Of a DNA stretch of 46,051 bases, positions 26,619-34,752 are shown piece by piece (within the stretch, counting starts at the first letter, position 1; each line of letters begins with the position of its first letter). The notes beneath the pieces are model-generated. The model worked only from the letters and a program-made list of their open reading frames with translations, did not search any database and was not told the origin of the DNA. The translations under genes and the position numbers were made by a program. Source of the DNA: Rhizobium sp. Q54 (GTDB taxonomy: Bacteria > Pseudomonadota > Alphaproteobacteria > Rhizobiales > Xanthobacteraceae); assembly GCA_945861265.1 (NCBI GenBank), contig CAMAUC010000019.1:1-46051 (forward strand), read 5' to 3'.

Positions 26619-26711
26619 CCGATGCTGTCGCGGCGCAAAGCCGGCGCCTTTGTCCCGAACGGGGACAGATGAGCTGCCGGCACCGTCTCGCGACGGAACA
26701 GGTGGCGCGCC

Positions 26712-27371
26712 ATGAAACATTCATCGACACGGGGCTTGTTTGATTACTGGAACAAACAGCGCGGCGCGCGTCCGGCGCCCGAGCGCGTCGACATCGAGCC
26801 GACCGGCATTCGCCGCGAACTGGGCGACGTCTTCATGCTGGCGACCGATTTCGCCGACAATCTGCGTTTTCGCCTCGCCGGTACGCGCGTCTGCGCGCTG
26901 TTCGGTCGCGAGATCAAAGGCGAGACCTTCGCCACTCTGTGGGACGCTGAGAGCCGCGGCACCATCGACGATCTGGTCGCGGCCGTCACCCATGAACGCA
27001 TTGGCGCGGTTGCCGGGCTTACCGGCTACGCCGCCGACGGCGACGAAATCGATCTCGAGATGATCCTGTTGCCGCTCGCCCATAGCGGACACGCCCGCAT
27101 TCGCGCCATCGGCGCGCTGGTGCCGATGGTGCCGCTCTATTGGCTGGGCGAGAAGCCGGTGGATGCCTTGCGCCTTGGCGCGCTGCGCCCTATCGGGCTG
27201 GATTGCGGAAGACCGTTCGGGCGGCGCGTCAGTCTGCCGCCCGCGCAGCAGCCGGACATCATGCGCGAGCCGCGCGAAATTCTGCCGCCGGCTCAGGCGA
27301 GCCATCCGCGGCATCCATTTGTCGTTTACAATGGCGGTCGCGACACGCAGCCGGGCGAAAAAGCCGGCTAA
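26712..27371 (+). CDS. PAS_5 family single-domain regulator (MopJ-like)
   Basis: A 219-residue protein with an N-terminal PAS-like domain of the PAS_5 type (about 1-150): LFDYWNKQRGARPAPERVDI, MLATDFADNLRFRLAGTRVC and MILLPLAHSG. No kinase, GGDEF or other output domain is attached. The Caulobacter MopJ motility regulator has this architecture. The C-terminal 60 residues are Pro/Arg-rich and look disordered. It precedes a double-PilZ gene by 71 bp, with a CtrA-like site between, suggesting a place in motility or cell-cycle control. Ligand binding is not evident. Confidence 0.75.
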   Translation: MKHSSTRGLFDYWNKQRGARPAPERVDIEPTGIRRELGDVFMLATDFADNLRFRLAGTRVCALFGREIKGETFATLWDAESRGTIDDLVAAVTHERIGAVAGLTGYAADGDEIDLEMILLPLAHSGHARIRAIGALVPMVPLYWLGEKPVDALRLGALRPIGLDCGRPFGRRVSLPPAQQPDIMREPREILPPAQASHPRHPFVVYNGGRDTQPGEKAG

Positions 27372-27382
27372 CGAACCATTAA
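27368..27382 (+). promoter_or_regulatory. CtrA-like site (CTAA-N7-TTAA) upstream of PilZ gene
   Basis: CTAACGAACCATTAA has one mismatch to TTAA-N7-TTAA and starts within the stop codon of the PAS_5 gene. It is 61 bp upstream of the PilZ ATG, a suitable distance for promoter control. Confidence 0.45.
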
Positions 27383-27442
27383 TCTTACGCCAATAGGCTC
27401 ACCGCTCACGGGCTAATTCCGCCCGAACGAGCCACCGCGCCT

Positions 27443-28066
27443 ATGGCCATACCGCTGATCAAGCCCAAATTTCTGCCGCTGGCCGACGAACGTCGCCGCC
27501 ATCAGCGCGTCAAGGTCAATCTGCTTGGCCGCTATATGCTGGCCGACTACCGCGAATTCCCCTGCCAGGTGATCGACATGTCGCCTGGCGGCATGGCTGT
27601 GGCGGCGCCTGTGGTCGGCGAACCGGGCGAAAGGGTGATTGCCTATGTCGATCATCTCGGCCGGCTCGAAGGCAAGATTGCCCGCATCATCGACAATGGC
27701 TTTGCCATGAGCATCGCGGCGACGTCGCGCAAGCGCGACAAGCTCGCAGCCCAGCTCACCTGGCTCGCCAATCGCCAGATCCTCAATCTGCCGGAAGACC
27801 GCCGTCACGGCCGCTTCGTGCCGCGCAACACTTCGGCCCGCCTGATCCTGCAAAACGGCACCAATGTCGCCTGCCGCGTCATCGATCTGTCGGCCTCGGG
27901 CGCCGCCGTTGCGATCTCGCCCGATCTGCTGCCGCCGGTCGGCGCCGCGGTGACCATCGGCAAGACCGCCGGCCGTGTGGTGCGCCATATCGAACATGGC
28001 TTCGCCATCGAGTTCCAGCGGCTGCAACACCCCGACTTCATCGAAGACAACGTCACCGGCGAATAA
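27443..28066 (+). CDS. tandem PilZ-domain c-di-GMP effector
   Basis: A 207-residue protein formed by two PilZ domains. The first (about 15-95) has the Arg motif ERRRHQRVKV and DMSPGGMAV; the second (about 115-200) has DRRHGRFVPRN and DLSASGAAV. Both carry the RxxxR and DxSxxG elements that bind c-di-GMP. No other output domain is present, so it likely works by protein contact, for example on flagella or polysaccharide synthesis. The tandem arrangement allows two ligand sites in one chain. Preceded by a CtrA-like site; follows the PAS_5 gene. Confidence 0.92.
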   Translation: MAIPLIKPKFLPLADERRRHQRVKVNLLGRYMLADYREFPCQVIDMSPGGMAVAAPVVGEPGERVIAYVDHLGRLEGKIARIIDNGFAMSIAATSRKRDKLAAQLTWLANRQILNLPEDRRHGRFVPRNTSARLILQNGTNVACRVIDLSASGAAVAISPDLLPPVGAAVTIGKTAGRVVRHIEHGFAIEFQRLQHPDFIEDNVTGE

Positions 28067-28538
28067 ATCGCCGCGGTTTCGTTGCAATGTTGAACGGACC
28101 GCGCCTTTTGCGCACCGCCTTTTCGTCCCCAACCAGCCACCCATTCGACCGACGCGCTAACGCGCGAATATGCGTTTGCGTATCAAGGTCAGCGCGGCGG
28201 CAACACATTCGCTAAAATTGCGCGGATTGCCGAGCCGTCAATCGCGGCTTCGGATGCCGTTTTCCACCCCGCCCAAGCCGCTTCGATGGCCGCGGCCACG
28301 GTAAACGCCGCCCCGTTTCCGGCGCCCCGGACGCCTGTTTCCAGCCTTAAGTCTATTAACGTATAAACTTTTAGATAAATGCGGAAATACTGTATTTTAT
28401 TCGAGTTTAAGTCTTAGTTTTACTGTATTCGCCTCTCTCTTTACTTGTCTTTTCAGACAATTGCCTGTCTCTACTTAGTCGCGCCGAAAAAGCTTTGCGA
28501 CATCTTGGTCCCCGAGGACAGGGGAAGGGACCAGGACT
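28067..28538. other. 472-bp intergenic region with AT-rich promoter stretch
   Basis: No gene is supported. The first 270 bp are GC-rich without features. 28340-28480 is unusually AT-rich for this window (for example TTAAGTCTATTAACG and TAAACTTTTAGATAAATG), consistent with a strong or regulated promoter region for the cysteine protease. TGGTCCC (28506-28512) pairs with GGGACCA (28527-28533), and the right arm abuts the AGGA ribosome-binding site, so the hairpin could hide it. Confidence 0.5.
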
Positions 28539-29207
28539 ATGCAAAACCGTTTCAGTTACGCTCTGCGGGCCGGCACCGCGCTCGCTTTCGCTCTCACCGC
28601 ATTGGCCATGACCACCGCCGGCAGCGCCGCCGGCGAGCGCGTCGCCTCGCTTTACGCGGGACCGCCGACCGAACGCGCCATCTATGCCGCCGTTGGCGAC
28701 GCCACCCGCGCGCCGATCGGCTGGGTCGAGTTCTGCATCGAATACAAGAACGAGTGCACCGCCCGGCCTTCGGCGCCGCGCGACATCGTTCTGACAAACA
28801 AGGCCTGGGACGATCTGGTCAAGGTCAACAACTGGGTCAACGAGACCATCAAGCCGGTCACCGACATGGAACACTGGGGCGTGGTCGAACGCTGGAACTT
28901 GGGCGAAGACGGCCGGGGCGACTGCGAGGATTACGCGCTGCTCAAGCGCAAGATGCTGATCCAGGCCGGCTGGCCGCGCGAGGCGCTTTTGATGACGGTC
29001 GTGCGCGACAAAAAGGGCGAAGGCCACGCCGTGCTGACGGTCAAGACCAATCGCGGCGAATACATTCTCGATAACCAGGAAGCCGAAGTGCTGGACTGGA
29101 CGCGGACCGGATACAAATTCGTCAAGCGCCAGTCGCAGGTCGACCAGAATACCTGGATCGCACTCGGCGAACCGCGCGGCGCTCCGGCCACCGTCTCGGC
29201 CCGCTAG
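28539..29207 (+). CDS. LapG-type transglutaminase-like cysteine protease (BTLCP)
   Basis: A 222-residue exported protein: signal peptide about 1-30, then the bacterial transglutaminase-like cysteine proteinase fold. The triad is visible as C129 in GRGDCEDYALLKR, H163 in GEGHAVLTV and D178 in YILDNQ. LapG, the best-known member, cuts a surface adhesin and is controlled by the c-di-GMP receptor LapD. No LapD or adhesin gene is in view, so the role here is inferred. The long AT-rich leader and RBS-proximal hairpin imply regulated expression; a strong terminator follows 145 bp after the stop. Confidence 0.9.
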   Translation: MQNRFSYALRAGTALAFALTALAMTTAGSAAGERVASLYAGPPTERAIYAAVGDATRAPIGWVEFCIEYKNECTARPSAPRDIVLTNKAWDDLVKVNNWVNETIKPVTDMEHWGVVERWNLGEDGRGDCEDYALLKRKMLIQAGWPREALLMTVVRDKKGEGHAVLTVKTNRGEYILDNQEAEVLDWTRTGYKFVKRQSQVDQNTWIALGEPRGAPATVSAR

Positions 29208-29352
29208 CAATCCAAAGAACAGGACCATGCGCCTGTGGCGCGTGGTGGAGGGAAAAGATTTTGCTCACTGTCTGAGCGAAGAGGAAAACGAACAAAGAAT
29301 TCGCGCCCCGGTCACGTCCCCACCCCTCCCCGTCCCCAGACCGGGTCCGCGA

Positions 29353-29392
29353 GCGGCCGATCCTCCCCCAAGGATCGGCCGCACCCTTTTTT
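29353..29392 (+). terminator. strong rho-independent terminator after the BTLCP gene
   Basis: GCGGCCGATCCT and AGGATCGGCCGC pair perfectly over 12 bp around CCCCCA, followed by ACCC and six Ts. It lies between the BTLCP gene and the convergent gamma-carbonic anhydrase gene. Confidence 0.92.
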
Positions 29393-29412
29393 GGGGGCAT
29401 CGTGCAAAATAA

Positions 29413-29943
29413 TCACCCGATCTTCTTCAACCCCTTCGCATATTGCTTCCAGCGATTGACATAATAATCCGCGCCGCCGCGGATCATCGCGTGCGCCTTT
29501 TCGTCCAATGTGCGGATGGCGCGCGCCGGCGAGCCGACGATCAGCGAATTATCGGGAAACGATTTGCCTTCGGTCACAAGAGCGCCAGCGCCGACCAGCG
29601 AATTATTGCCGATCTTCGCGCCGTTGAGCACGATCGCGCCCATGCCGATCAATGAATTGTCGCCGATGGTGCAGCCATGCAGCATCACCTTGTGGCCGAT
29701 CACGCAATTGGCGCCGATGACCATGGGATAGCCCATGTCGGTGTGCAGCGTTGAATTGTCCTGGATCTGCGAGCGCTCGCCGAGTTCGATCCATTCATTG
29801 TCGCCGCGCAGCACCGCGCCGAACCAGACGCTGGCCTCGCGCTTGAGCCGCACGCGGCCGATCAGCACCGCCGTCTCGGCCACCCAATATTGTCCATCGG
29901 CGGGAAATTCCGGCGCCTGGCCGTCGAGTTCATAGATCGGCAT
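29413..29943 (-). CDS. gamma-class carbonic anhydrase-like left-handed beta-helix protein
   Basis: A 176-residue protein of the gamma-CA/YrdA-PaaY group. It shows hexapeptide repeats (VIGANCVIGHKVMLHGCTIG, IGMGAIVLNGAKIGNNS). The three zinc histidines are H67 (STLHTDM), H84 and H89 (IGHKVMLHGC), with the spacing found in Cam-type enzymes. It may hydrate CO2, but many members have low or no activity. Start ATG 29943 follows AAGAGGAGCGATC; the frame to 30027 has no support. It is cytosolic, unlike the exported alpha-CA at 20 kb. Confidence 0.93.
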   Translation of the reverse strand: MPIYELDGQAPEFPADGQYWVAETAVLIGRVRLKREASVWFGAVLRGDNEWIELGERSQIQDNSTLHTDMGYPMVIGANCVIGHKVMLHGCTIGDNSLIGMGAIVLNGAKIGNNSLVGAGALVTEGKSFPDNSLIVGSPARAIRTLDEKAHAMIRGGADYYVNRWKQYAKGLKKIG

Positions 29944-30002
29944 GATCGCTCCTCTTAAGGATCGCGAACTTGCCCGATCGGACGCTGCGAGGAAAGAGTT
30001 TA

Positions 30003-30051
30003 GCGCATGGTCCCGAAAAGTGGGCACCGGTTTTCGGACAAGACCATGCGC
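30003..30051. repeat. 49-bp extragenic palindrome, copy 2
   Basis: Outer arms GCGCATGGTC / GACCATGCGC with the same inner CCGAAAA / TTTTCGG core as copies at 23040 and 35191. The A-to-G change in the left arm is matched by T-to-C in the right arm, so pairing is kept. It lies between the unknown membrane gene and the gamma-CA gene. Confidence 0.9.
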
Positions 30052-30059
30052 AAATTGGC

Positions 30060-30383
30060 TTAAGCGAGGATCAGTCCGACCGCCCGCACCAGCACCAGGC
30101 CGGACATCAGGCTCCAGAAACCGGCGACCAAAGTGGCGAAGAACACGAACTGGAAGCGGCCGGCGTCGCGGCGCTCAGTCAGTAACGTGTTGCGCATGAT
30201 CAGGAACGGCGCCGCCACGATCAGCAGCGGCACGGCCGCGATCGCCTGAGCCTTCGGTCCGTTCGACAGCAGCGTGAAACTCGGCAGCTTGCTGGTGAAA
30301 AGCCGATAGGCCGAACTGCACAGGCCGGCGACGGCAAAGCCGAAGGCCAGGGCCAGAACCATCTGCAACGACTGTGGCGACAT
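30060..30383 (-). CDS. small membrane protein of unknown function
   Basis: A 107-residue protein with three predicted membrane segments: about 5-28 (LQMVLALAFGFAVAGLCSSA), 45-65 (AIAAVPLLIVAAPFLIM) and 80-105. No recognised catalytic motif, and I cannot name a family. Start ATG 30383 is supported by GAGG; an upstream in-frame ATG (30470) would add an Arg-rich tail. It is divergent from the gene at 30550, sharing a region with two CtrA sites, so both may be under cell-cycle control. Confidence 0.7.
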   Translation of the reverse strand: MSPQSLQMVLALAFGFAVAGLCSSAYRLFTSKLPSFTLLSNGPKAQAIAAVPLLIVAAPFLIMRNTLLTERRDAGRFQFVFFATLVAGFWSLMSGLVLVRAVGLILA

Positions 30384-30473
30384 GCGGTGCCTCGAACGCG
30401 GATACAATCGCGGAAGTAACTCGGATAGCGGGGCATTAGTCGCAGACCGGCGGCCCCGCGCGCCAGCCAAAGC

Positions 30474-30508
30474 TTAACAAATGGTTAACCCGTTAACCGC
30501 CGATTAAC
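30474..30508 (+). promoter_or_regulatory. two perfect tandem CtrA binding sites
   Basis: TTAACAAATGGTTAACC and TTAACCGCCGATTAACC are two exact TTAA-N7-TTAA(C) matches, in the same orientation with starts 19 bp apart. That places four TTAA boxes at 30474, 30485, 30493 and 30504. It lies 42 bp before the ATG at 30550 and 90 bp before the divergent ATG at 30383. The match to the Caulobacter and Sinorhizobium consensus is exact; function is inferred. Confidence 0.75.
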
Positions 30509-30549
30509 CTTGGCGTGGGACTAAAAGGCCGTCCTTTGCCGGAGTTGGA

Positions 30550-31278
30550 ATGGCCTATCTCGCGCATCACGATCAGCATGCCGCGCCGCGCCGCGCGCGG
30601 CAGCGCCGCTCCGGCCATAATCCGCTCGCCGCCCCCGTTCTGGTGTTCGCCGCCGTCTGCTTTTTCGCCGCGGCCTACGTCGCCTATGTGTTGTGGCCGC
30701 GCTGGCCGGATGCGCCGGTCGCGCTCGGCGCGCCATCGCTGCCGATCAATATCGCCGGTGCGCCGTTCAACATCGAGCCCGCCGCCATCCGCATTCCGCT
30801 GCAACGCCACGCCGGTTCGCAGAACCGCGTCGATCTTGCTTACCTGTGGCCCTCGCTGGCGCCGCCCGATCCGGCGATTAAAATCGTCGACGGCTTAGCC
30901 GTAGATCCCAATGAGCGGTTGTTCGTGACGATCCTGGCCAATGACGGCACCATGCCCGTCGCCGAGCGCGTGGCGACCATCTATCCGCGCTATCTCGGAC
31001 GCGAGACTGCGCCGGGCGCCGACGGATTGACAATGTGGGCGTTTCGCGACGGCACGCCCTATCAGGGCGAGGAGCTAATCTTCGAGCAGGCCGCGCCCGA
31101 ACACTTCCGCGCCCGCTGCTCGCGCAAGGGCGTGACCAATACCGGCACCTGCCTCTTGGAGCGGCGCGTCGGCAATGCCGACATCACCTTCCGCTTTCCA
31201 CGCGACTGGCTGGTGGATTGGCCTGCCGTCGCTGCCGGCATCGATAAATTGATGGCGCGCTGGCAGCCGGCGAACTGA
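30550..31278 (+). CDS. single-pass membrane protein of unknown function, probably CtrA-controlled
   Basis: A 242-residue protein: Arg-rich N-terminus (RRARQRRSGHN), one TM segment (about 25-48, PVLVFAAVCFFAAAYVAYVL) and a periplasmic domain of about 190 residues. The periplasmic part has recurring beta strands (PFNIEPAAIRIPLQR; FVTILAN) and two cysteines at about 199 and 207 (RARCSRKG, TGTCLLER) that could form a disulfide. No known domain is recognised. The start ATG 30550 follows CCGGAGTTGGA. The upstream tandem CtrA sites are the best clue, pointing to cell-cycle, division or envelope-related expression. Confidence 0.75.
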   Translation: MAYLAHHDQHAAPRRARQRRSGHNPLAAPVLVFAAVCFFAAAYVAYVLWPRWPDAPVALGAPSLPINIAGAPFNIEPAAIRIPLQRHAGSQNRVDLAYLWPSLAPPDPAIKIVDGLAVDPNERLFVTILANDGTMPVAERVATIYPRYLGRETAPGADGLTMWAFRDGTPYQGEELIFEQAAPEHFRARCSRKGVTNTGTCLLERRVGNADITFRFPRDWLVDWPAVAAGIDKLMARWQPAN

Positions 31279-31321
31279 TAGCCGGCGAGAACACCCGCAA
31301 ACTAAACTGCCGGGATGAAAT

Positions 31322-31750
31322 CTAGAAGTTCGGGTTTTCTTCGTCGACCAGATCGATGTCGAGGATCGGCAATTCGAGAATGTAGGTCTTGCGGCCCTTC
31401 TCGGCTTCGAGAAACAAGACGCCGAGGAAATCGTCGCCGAGATAGACTTCGAGCGAGTCCATCTTCTTCGGCCGCGTCACCACACGAATCTTCTGGTTGT
31501 CGAATTTCAGCCGCAGATAATTCGTCAGTGTCGGCACCGGCTGCATCGACGGGTCCTGGCTAACCTGAATGACCATGCGGAAATTATACGAGCGCTCGCC
31601 GTCCTCGTCGTCGACGGTCATTTCGCCGAGATCGTCTTCGCCGACGAAAACCTCGGCGATGTCGCCCTGCTTCGGCACCACGCGAATATGCGGGTTGCCG
31701 AAAACCTTTTTCAAATAATTGTCGAGCTTTCTGACTTCCTGCACGTCCAC
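31322..31750 (-). CDS. DUF3126 protein, two domain copies
   Basis: A 142-residue protein built of two related halves: residues 5-68 (VRKLDNYLKKVFGNPHIRVV, AEVFVGEDDLGEM) and 73-138 (LTNYLRLKFDNQKIRVV, LEVYLGDDFLGVLFLE). DUF3126 is usually a single domain of about 70 residues, so this is an in-frame duplication. Function unknown. Start GTG 31750 with GGGAG seven bases upstream. Found next to cysE, as is common in Rhizobiales, suggesting a link to cysteine synthesis. Confidence 0.85.
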   Translation of the reverse strand: MDVQEVRKLDNYLKKVFGNPHIRVVPKQGDIAEVFVGEDDLGEMTVDDEDGERSYNFRMVIQVSQDPSMQPVPTLTNYLRLKFDNQKIRVVTRPKKMDSLEVYLGDDFLGVLFLEAEKGRKTYILELPILDIDLVDEENPNF

Positions 31751-31817
31751 CGGGCGGCTCCCTTATCGCTGTAATGGGTGTTAGTTGCCCGATTGAGCGT
31801 TCAAGCGCAACCCACTA

Positions 31818-32648
31818 TCAGCCGTCGAGCATGATGCCATAGAGCATCTGGTCCATGGTGCGCGAGGGCTCGGCGCAGCCGGCCTCGCCGACCACTTTCG
31901 CCGGAATGCCGGCCACCGTGACATTGTTCGGCACGGCCTTGATGACAACGGAGCCCGCGGCGATGCGCGAGCAGTGGCCGACTTCGATATTGCCGAGAAT
32001 TTTCGCGCCGGCGCCAATCATCACGCCGCGGCGGATTTTCGGATGGCGGTCCTCGTGTTCCTTGCCAGTGCCGCCGAGCGTGACGTCGTGCAGGATCGAC
32101 ACGTCGTCGTCGATCACCGCAGTTTCGCCGACCACCAGACCGGTGGCGTGATCGAGGAATATGCCGCGGCCGATGACTGCGTGCGGATTGATGTCGCACT
32201 GGAACGCCGCCGAAGACCGGCTTTGCAGATAGAGCGCGAAATCCTTGCGGCCCTTGCCGATGAGCCAGTGCGCCAGCCGGTGCGTCTGGATGGCGTGGAA
32301 GCCCTTGTAATACAACACCGGCTCGATGAAGCGCGTGGTCGCCGGATCGCGGTCGATGGTGGCGACGATATCGGCGCGGAAGGCGTCGCCCAAAGCCGGC
32401 TGATCCTCGAGCGCCTCGCGGAACGCCTGCCGGATCAGGTCGCTCGACACATCGGGATGCTCGAGCCGCTGGCTGACGCGGTGCGCGACCGCGGTTTCCA
32501 GCGTGTAGTGGTGCAGGACGTTCTCATAGATGAAGCTCGCCAGCTCCGGCTCGCGGCGGGCGATATCCTCTGCCTCTTGGCGGATCCGGCTCCAGACCGG
32601 GTCAACCTTGTCGAGGGCATTCGCCGGGCGCGTCTGAAATTGAGCCAT
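31818..32648 (-). CDS. cysE: serine O-acetyltransferase
   Basis: A 276-residue enzyme that acetylates L-serine with acetyl-CoA, the first committed step of cysteine synthesis. An N-terminal helical SATase domain (to about 150) is followed by a left-handed beta-helix with INPHAVIGRGIFLDHATG, the catalytic His/Asp region, and HPKIRRGVMIGAGAKILGN. The C-terminal tail ends DQMLYGIMLDG, not in the Ile used to bind the O-acetylserine sulfhydrylase. ATG 32648 is set by AGGAGA ten bases upstream; a TTG at 32657 is too close to the RBS. Followed by DUF3126. Confidence 0.97.
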   Translation of the reverse strand: MAQFQTRPANALDKVDPVWSRIRQEAEDIARREPELASFIYENVLHHYTLETAVAHRVSQRLEHPDVSSDLIRQAFREALEDQPALGDAFRADIVATIDRDPATTRFIEPVLYYKGFHAIQTHRLAHWLIGKGRKDFALYLQSRSSAAFQCDINPHAVIGRGIFLDHATGLVVGETAVIDDDVSILHDVTLGGTGKEHEDRHPKIRRGVMIGAGAKILGNIEVGHCSRIAAGSVVIKAVPNNVTVAGIPAKVVGEAGCAEPSRTMDQMLYGIMLDG

Positions 32649-32748
32649 GGGCGTCAAGTCTCCTGATCGACTCTCTGGTCCCCACAGATAGGGCTTTTAT
32701 CACAAATATTCAGGGGGGTAGAGGGGCCGTTGACGGTGCGTAAGGGCC

Positions 32749-33513
32749 TTAAGGCCGCCGGTCAAGGAAGGCCAGGACCCCAGCTTTATAGGCCTTGTCG
32801 CCAACCGCCAGCATATGGTCGCGATCCGGGATATCGAGCGCCTCGGCGCCCGGAATAAGGGCCGCCAACTCGTGCGCCGAGCCGGCGACGTCATCCCTGG
32901 TGCCGACCGCAACCATTACCGGGATACCGATGGCGGCGACCTGCTCCCGGCTCAGAACCTGACGCGAGCCGCGAATGCAGGCGGCCAGCGCTTTGAGGTC
33001 CGACTTTGTCTGCTGGGCGAAGGCGCGGAATACCCGGCCGGTCGGATCGGTCACGGCCTCGAGCGACGGCGCTTCCAGCGCATCGGCAATCGACTCCGGC
33101 AGGCCAACGCCGCTGACCAGCCTGATGCCGAGGCCGCCGAGCACAGCCGCGCGCACCCGCTGCGGATGTGTCACGGTGAGATAGGCGGTGATGCGCGCGC
33201 CCATCGAATAACCCATGACGTCGGCGCGCTCGATTTTGAGATGATCGAGCAGCGCCCGCGCATCCTCGGCCATGCGTTCGGTGTGATAGGCGGACGGCTC
33301 GTACAGCTTGCTTGACGCGCCATGGCCGCGATTGTCGAGCGCGATCACCCGCCGCCCGGCGCGCGTCAACGTCGTCACCCAGGCGGTGGAGACCCAGTTG
33401 ACTTCCTTGGTCGAGGCAAAGCCGTGGATGAGCAGGATCGGCTCGGCACCAGGAAGGTCTTGGCCCTCGTCGATATAGGCAATCTCGACATCGCCGTTCT
33501 TGAAACTGGGCAT
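32749..33513 (-). CDS. alpha/beta hydrolase
   Basis: A 254-residue alpha/beta-hydrolase fold enzyme with all active-site parts: oxyanion HGFAST (H30), nucleophile S103 in MGYSMGARI, acid Asp in GTRDDV and catalytic His in IPDRDHMLAVGD. No signal peptide. It could be an esterase, dienelactone-type or C-C bond hydrolase; substrate unknown. It lies upstream of cysE on the same strand with 100 bp between. The stop codon is in a perfect 12-bp palindrome GGCCTTAAGGCC (32745-32756). Confidence 0.9.
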   Translation of the reverse strand: MPSFKNGDVEIAYIDEGQDLPGAEPILLIHGFASTKEVNWVSTAWVTTLTRAGRRVIALDNRGHGASSKLYEPSAYHTERMAEDARALLDHLKIERADVMGYSMGARITAYLTVTHPQRVRAAVLGGLGIRLVSGVGLPESIADALEAPSLEAVTDPTGRVFRAFAQQTKSDLKALAACIRGSRQVLSREQVAAIGIPVMVAVGTRDDVAGSAHELAALIPGAEALDIPDRDHMLAVGDKAYKAGVLAFLDRRP

Positions 33514-33552
33514 CAGTCCACCGCGCGCGAGGGGCGTTAAGAGCCGCGTCTT

Positions 33553-34752
33553 TTAAGCGCCCGCCTGCATCGCCGCAAGGCGGCGCAGCCGCCGCCTTTT
33601 GCGGTGATCCAGCACGCGCTGCGTGGTGCGTTCGGTCGCGCTCTTGAGCGACGACACCAGCCCGAACAGAGTGGCGAGCGCCCAGAATATCCAGAGGCTG
33701 AGATCGAAGGCGGCCATCGACAGCGCAATCGCGCCGCGTCCGGCGACTTTTAATATCGCGCGCGTACGGCTGCCGGACTTTTCCGCCAAAGTCGCGACCC
33801 GCGCCATCTCGCGCGGCGTCTCAGCGACTTTCAAGCCATCGAGCGCGGCGTGTGTTCCGGCCTTTGCCTGCACGCGGCCGACATCGCGCGCCAGATGCAT
33901 CAAGCCTCCGGCGCGCTCGACCTTCACCGCCTCGCGCGCGGCGCGCACCGCGAGCAATGGCTGTGCGATCGAGAAGCCGCCGACCGCCGCTTTCAACTGA
34001 TTCCAGTCGACGACGCTGCGCAGCGCGCGCCCGATATAAGCGGCAAGATCGGCGCTCAAAGTGCCGGTCTTGCGCGCGACTTTCGCCAGCGACAGGCCGA
34101 CGCGCGCCGGCGCCGCCGCGCCGAGTGTTGCGTATGTACCGGCGGTAATCGCGAGGCCAACGCAAGCCAATCCCAACACCAGTTCGTCGGCCTTCTGCCC
34201 GGTCGCCAGCCGCGTGCCCTCGCGCGCTGCGTCGCGAATATCGCCGAACACGAACAGATCGCCGAGCGTGGTGCCGGCCAGTCCGGCCATGTCATTGGGT
34301 TCGCCGGTCACAAGGCCGAGCGCGAAGCTTTGCGCCGCGTGGCGCGTGCTGGCGTCCTCGGTCACCACCGCGTTCACTTTGTCGGTGAGCGCGGGATCGA
34401 GCGCGACTTTCCGGTCGGCGGCAAGATCGACAAAGCTCTTGGCCAGATCGCTGTCTTTCGCGGCCAGCGCCTGTTCGATTTCGCGGCCCGCCAGTTCGGC
34501 GTTGAATTTTTCATCGAGCGCGCGCGCGGCGATGCCCGCCGGATCGTCCTCGATACTCATCAGATATTGCGCATCGAGCCCGCGCGGCACCACATAACAG
34601 GCGAGCCCTGCGAACAGCGCGAACAAGACAATCACCGGCGCAATGCGATGGCGGCGCATCACCCAGCGTTGCGGTATTGCGCGCTCGGCCAACGGCGTTT
34701 CGGTTACCGGCTCCTGCCACGGTGGCGGCGCGAATCCTTGTGCGTCCCGCAT
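33553..34752 (-). CDS. membrane protein of unknown function
   Basis: A 399-residue protein: Pro-rich N-terminal tail, TM1 about 38-55 (IVLFALFAGLACYVV), a helical region, a hydrophobic stretch at about 190-213, another near 355-380 (LSLWIFWALATLFGLVS), and a highly basic C-terminus (DHRKRRRLRRLAAM). The middle is Ala-rich and amphipathic. No named family is recognised. Similar proteins are found in Rhizobiales, but I infer nothing about role. The RBS is weak and the true start could be ATG 34659 (MRRHRIAP). Confidence 0.65.
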   Translation of the reverse strand: MRDAQGFAPPPWQEPVTETPLAERAIPQRWVMRRHRIAPVIVLFALFAGLACYVVPRGLDAQYLMSIEDDPAGIAARALDEKFNAELAGREIEQALAAKDSDLAKSFVDLAADRKVALDPALTDKVNAVVTEDASTRHAAQSFALGLVTGEPNDMAGLAGTTLGDLFVFGDIRDAAREGTRLATGQKADELVLGLACVGLAITAGTYATLGAAAPARVGLSLAKVARKTGTLSADLAAYIGRALRSVVDWNQLKAAVGGFSIAQPLLAVRAAREAVKVERAGGLMHLARDVGRVQAKAGTHAALDGLKVAETPREMARVATLAEKSGSRTRAILKVAGRGAIALSMAAFDLSLWIFWALATLFGLVSSLKSATERTTQRVLDHRKRRRLRRLAAMQAGA

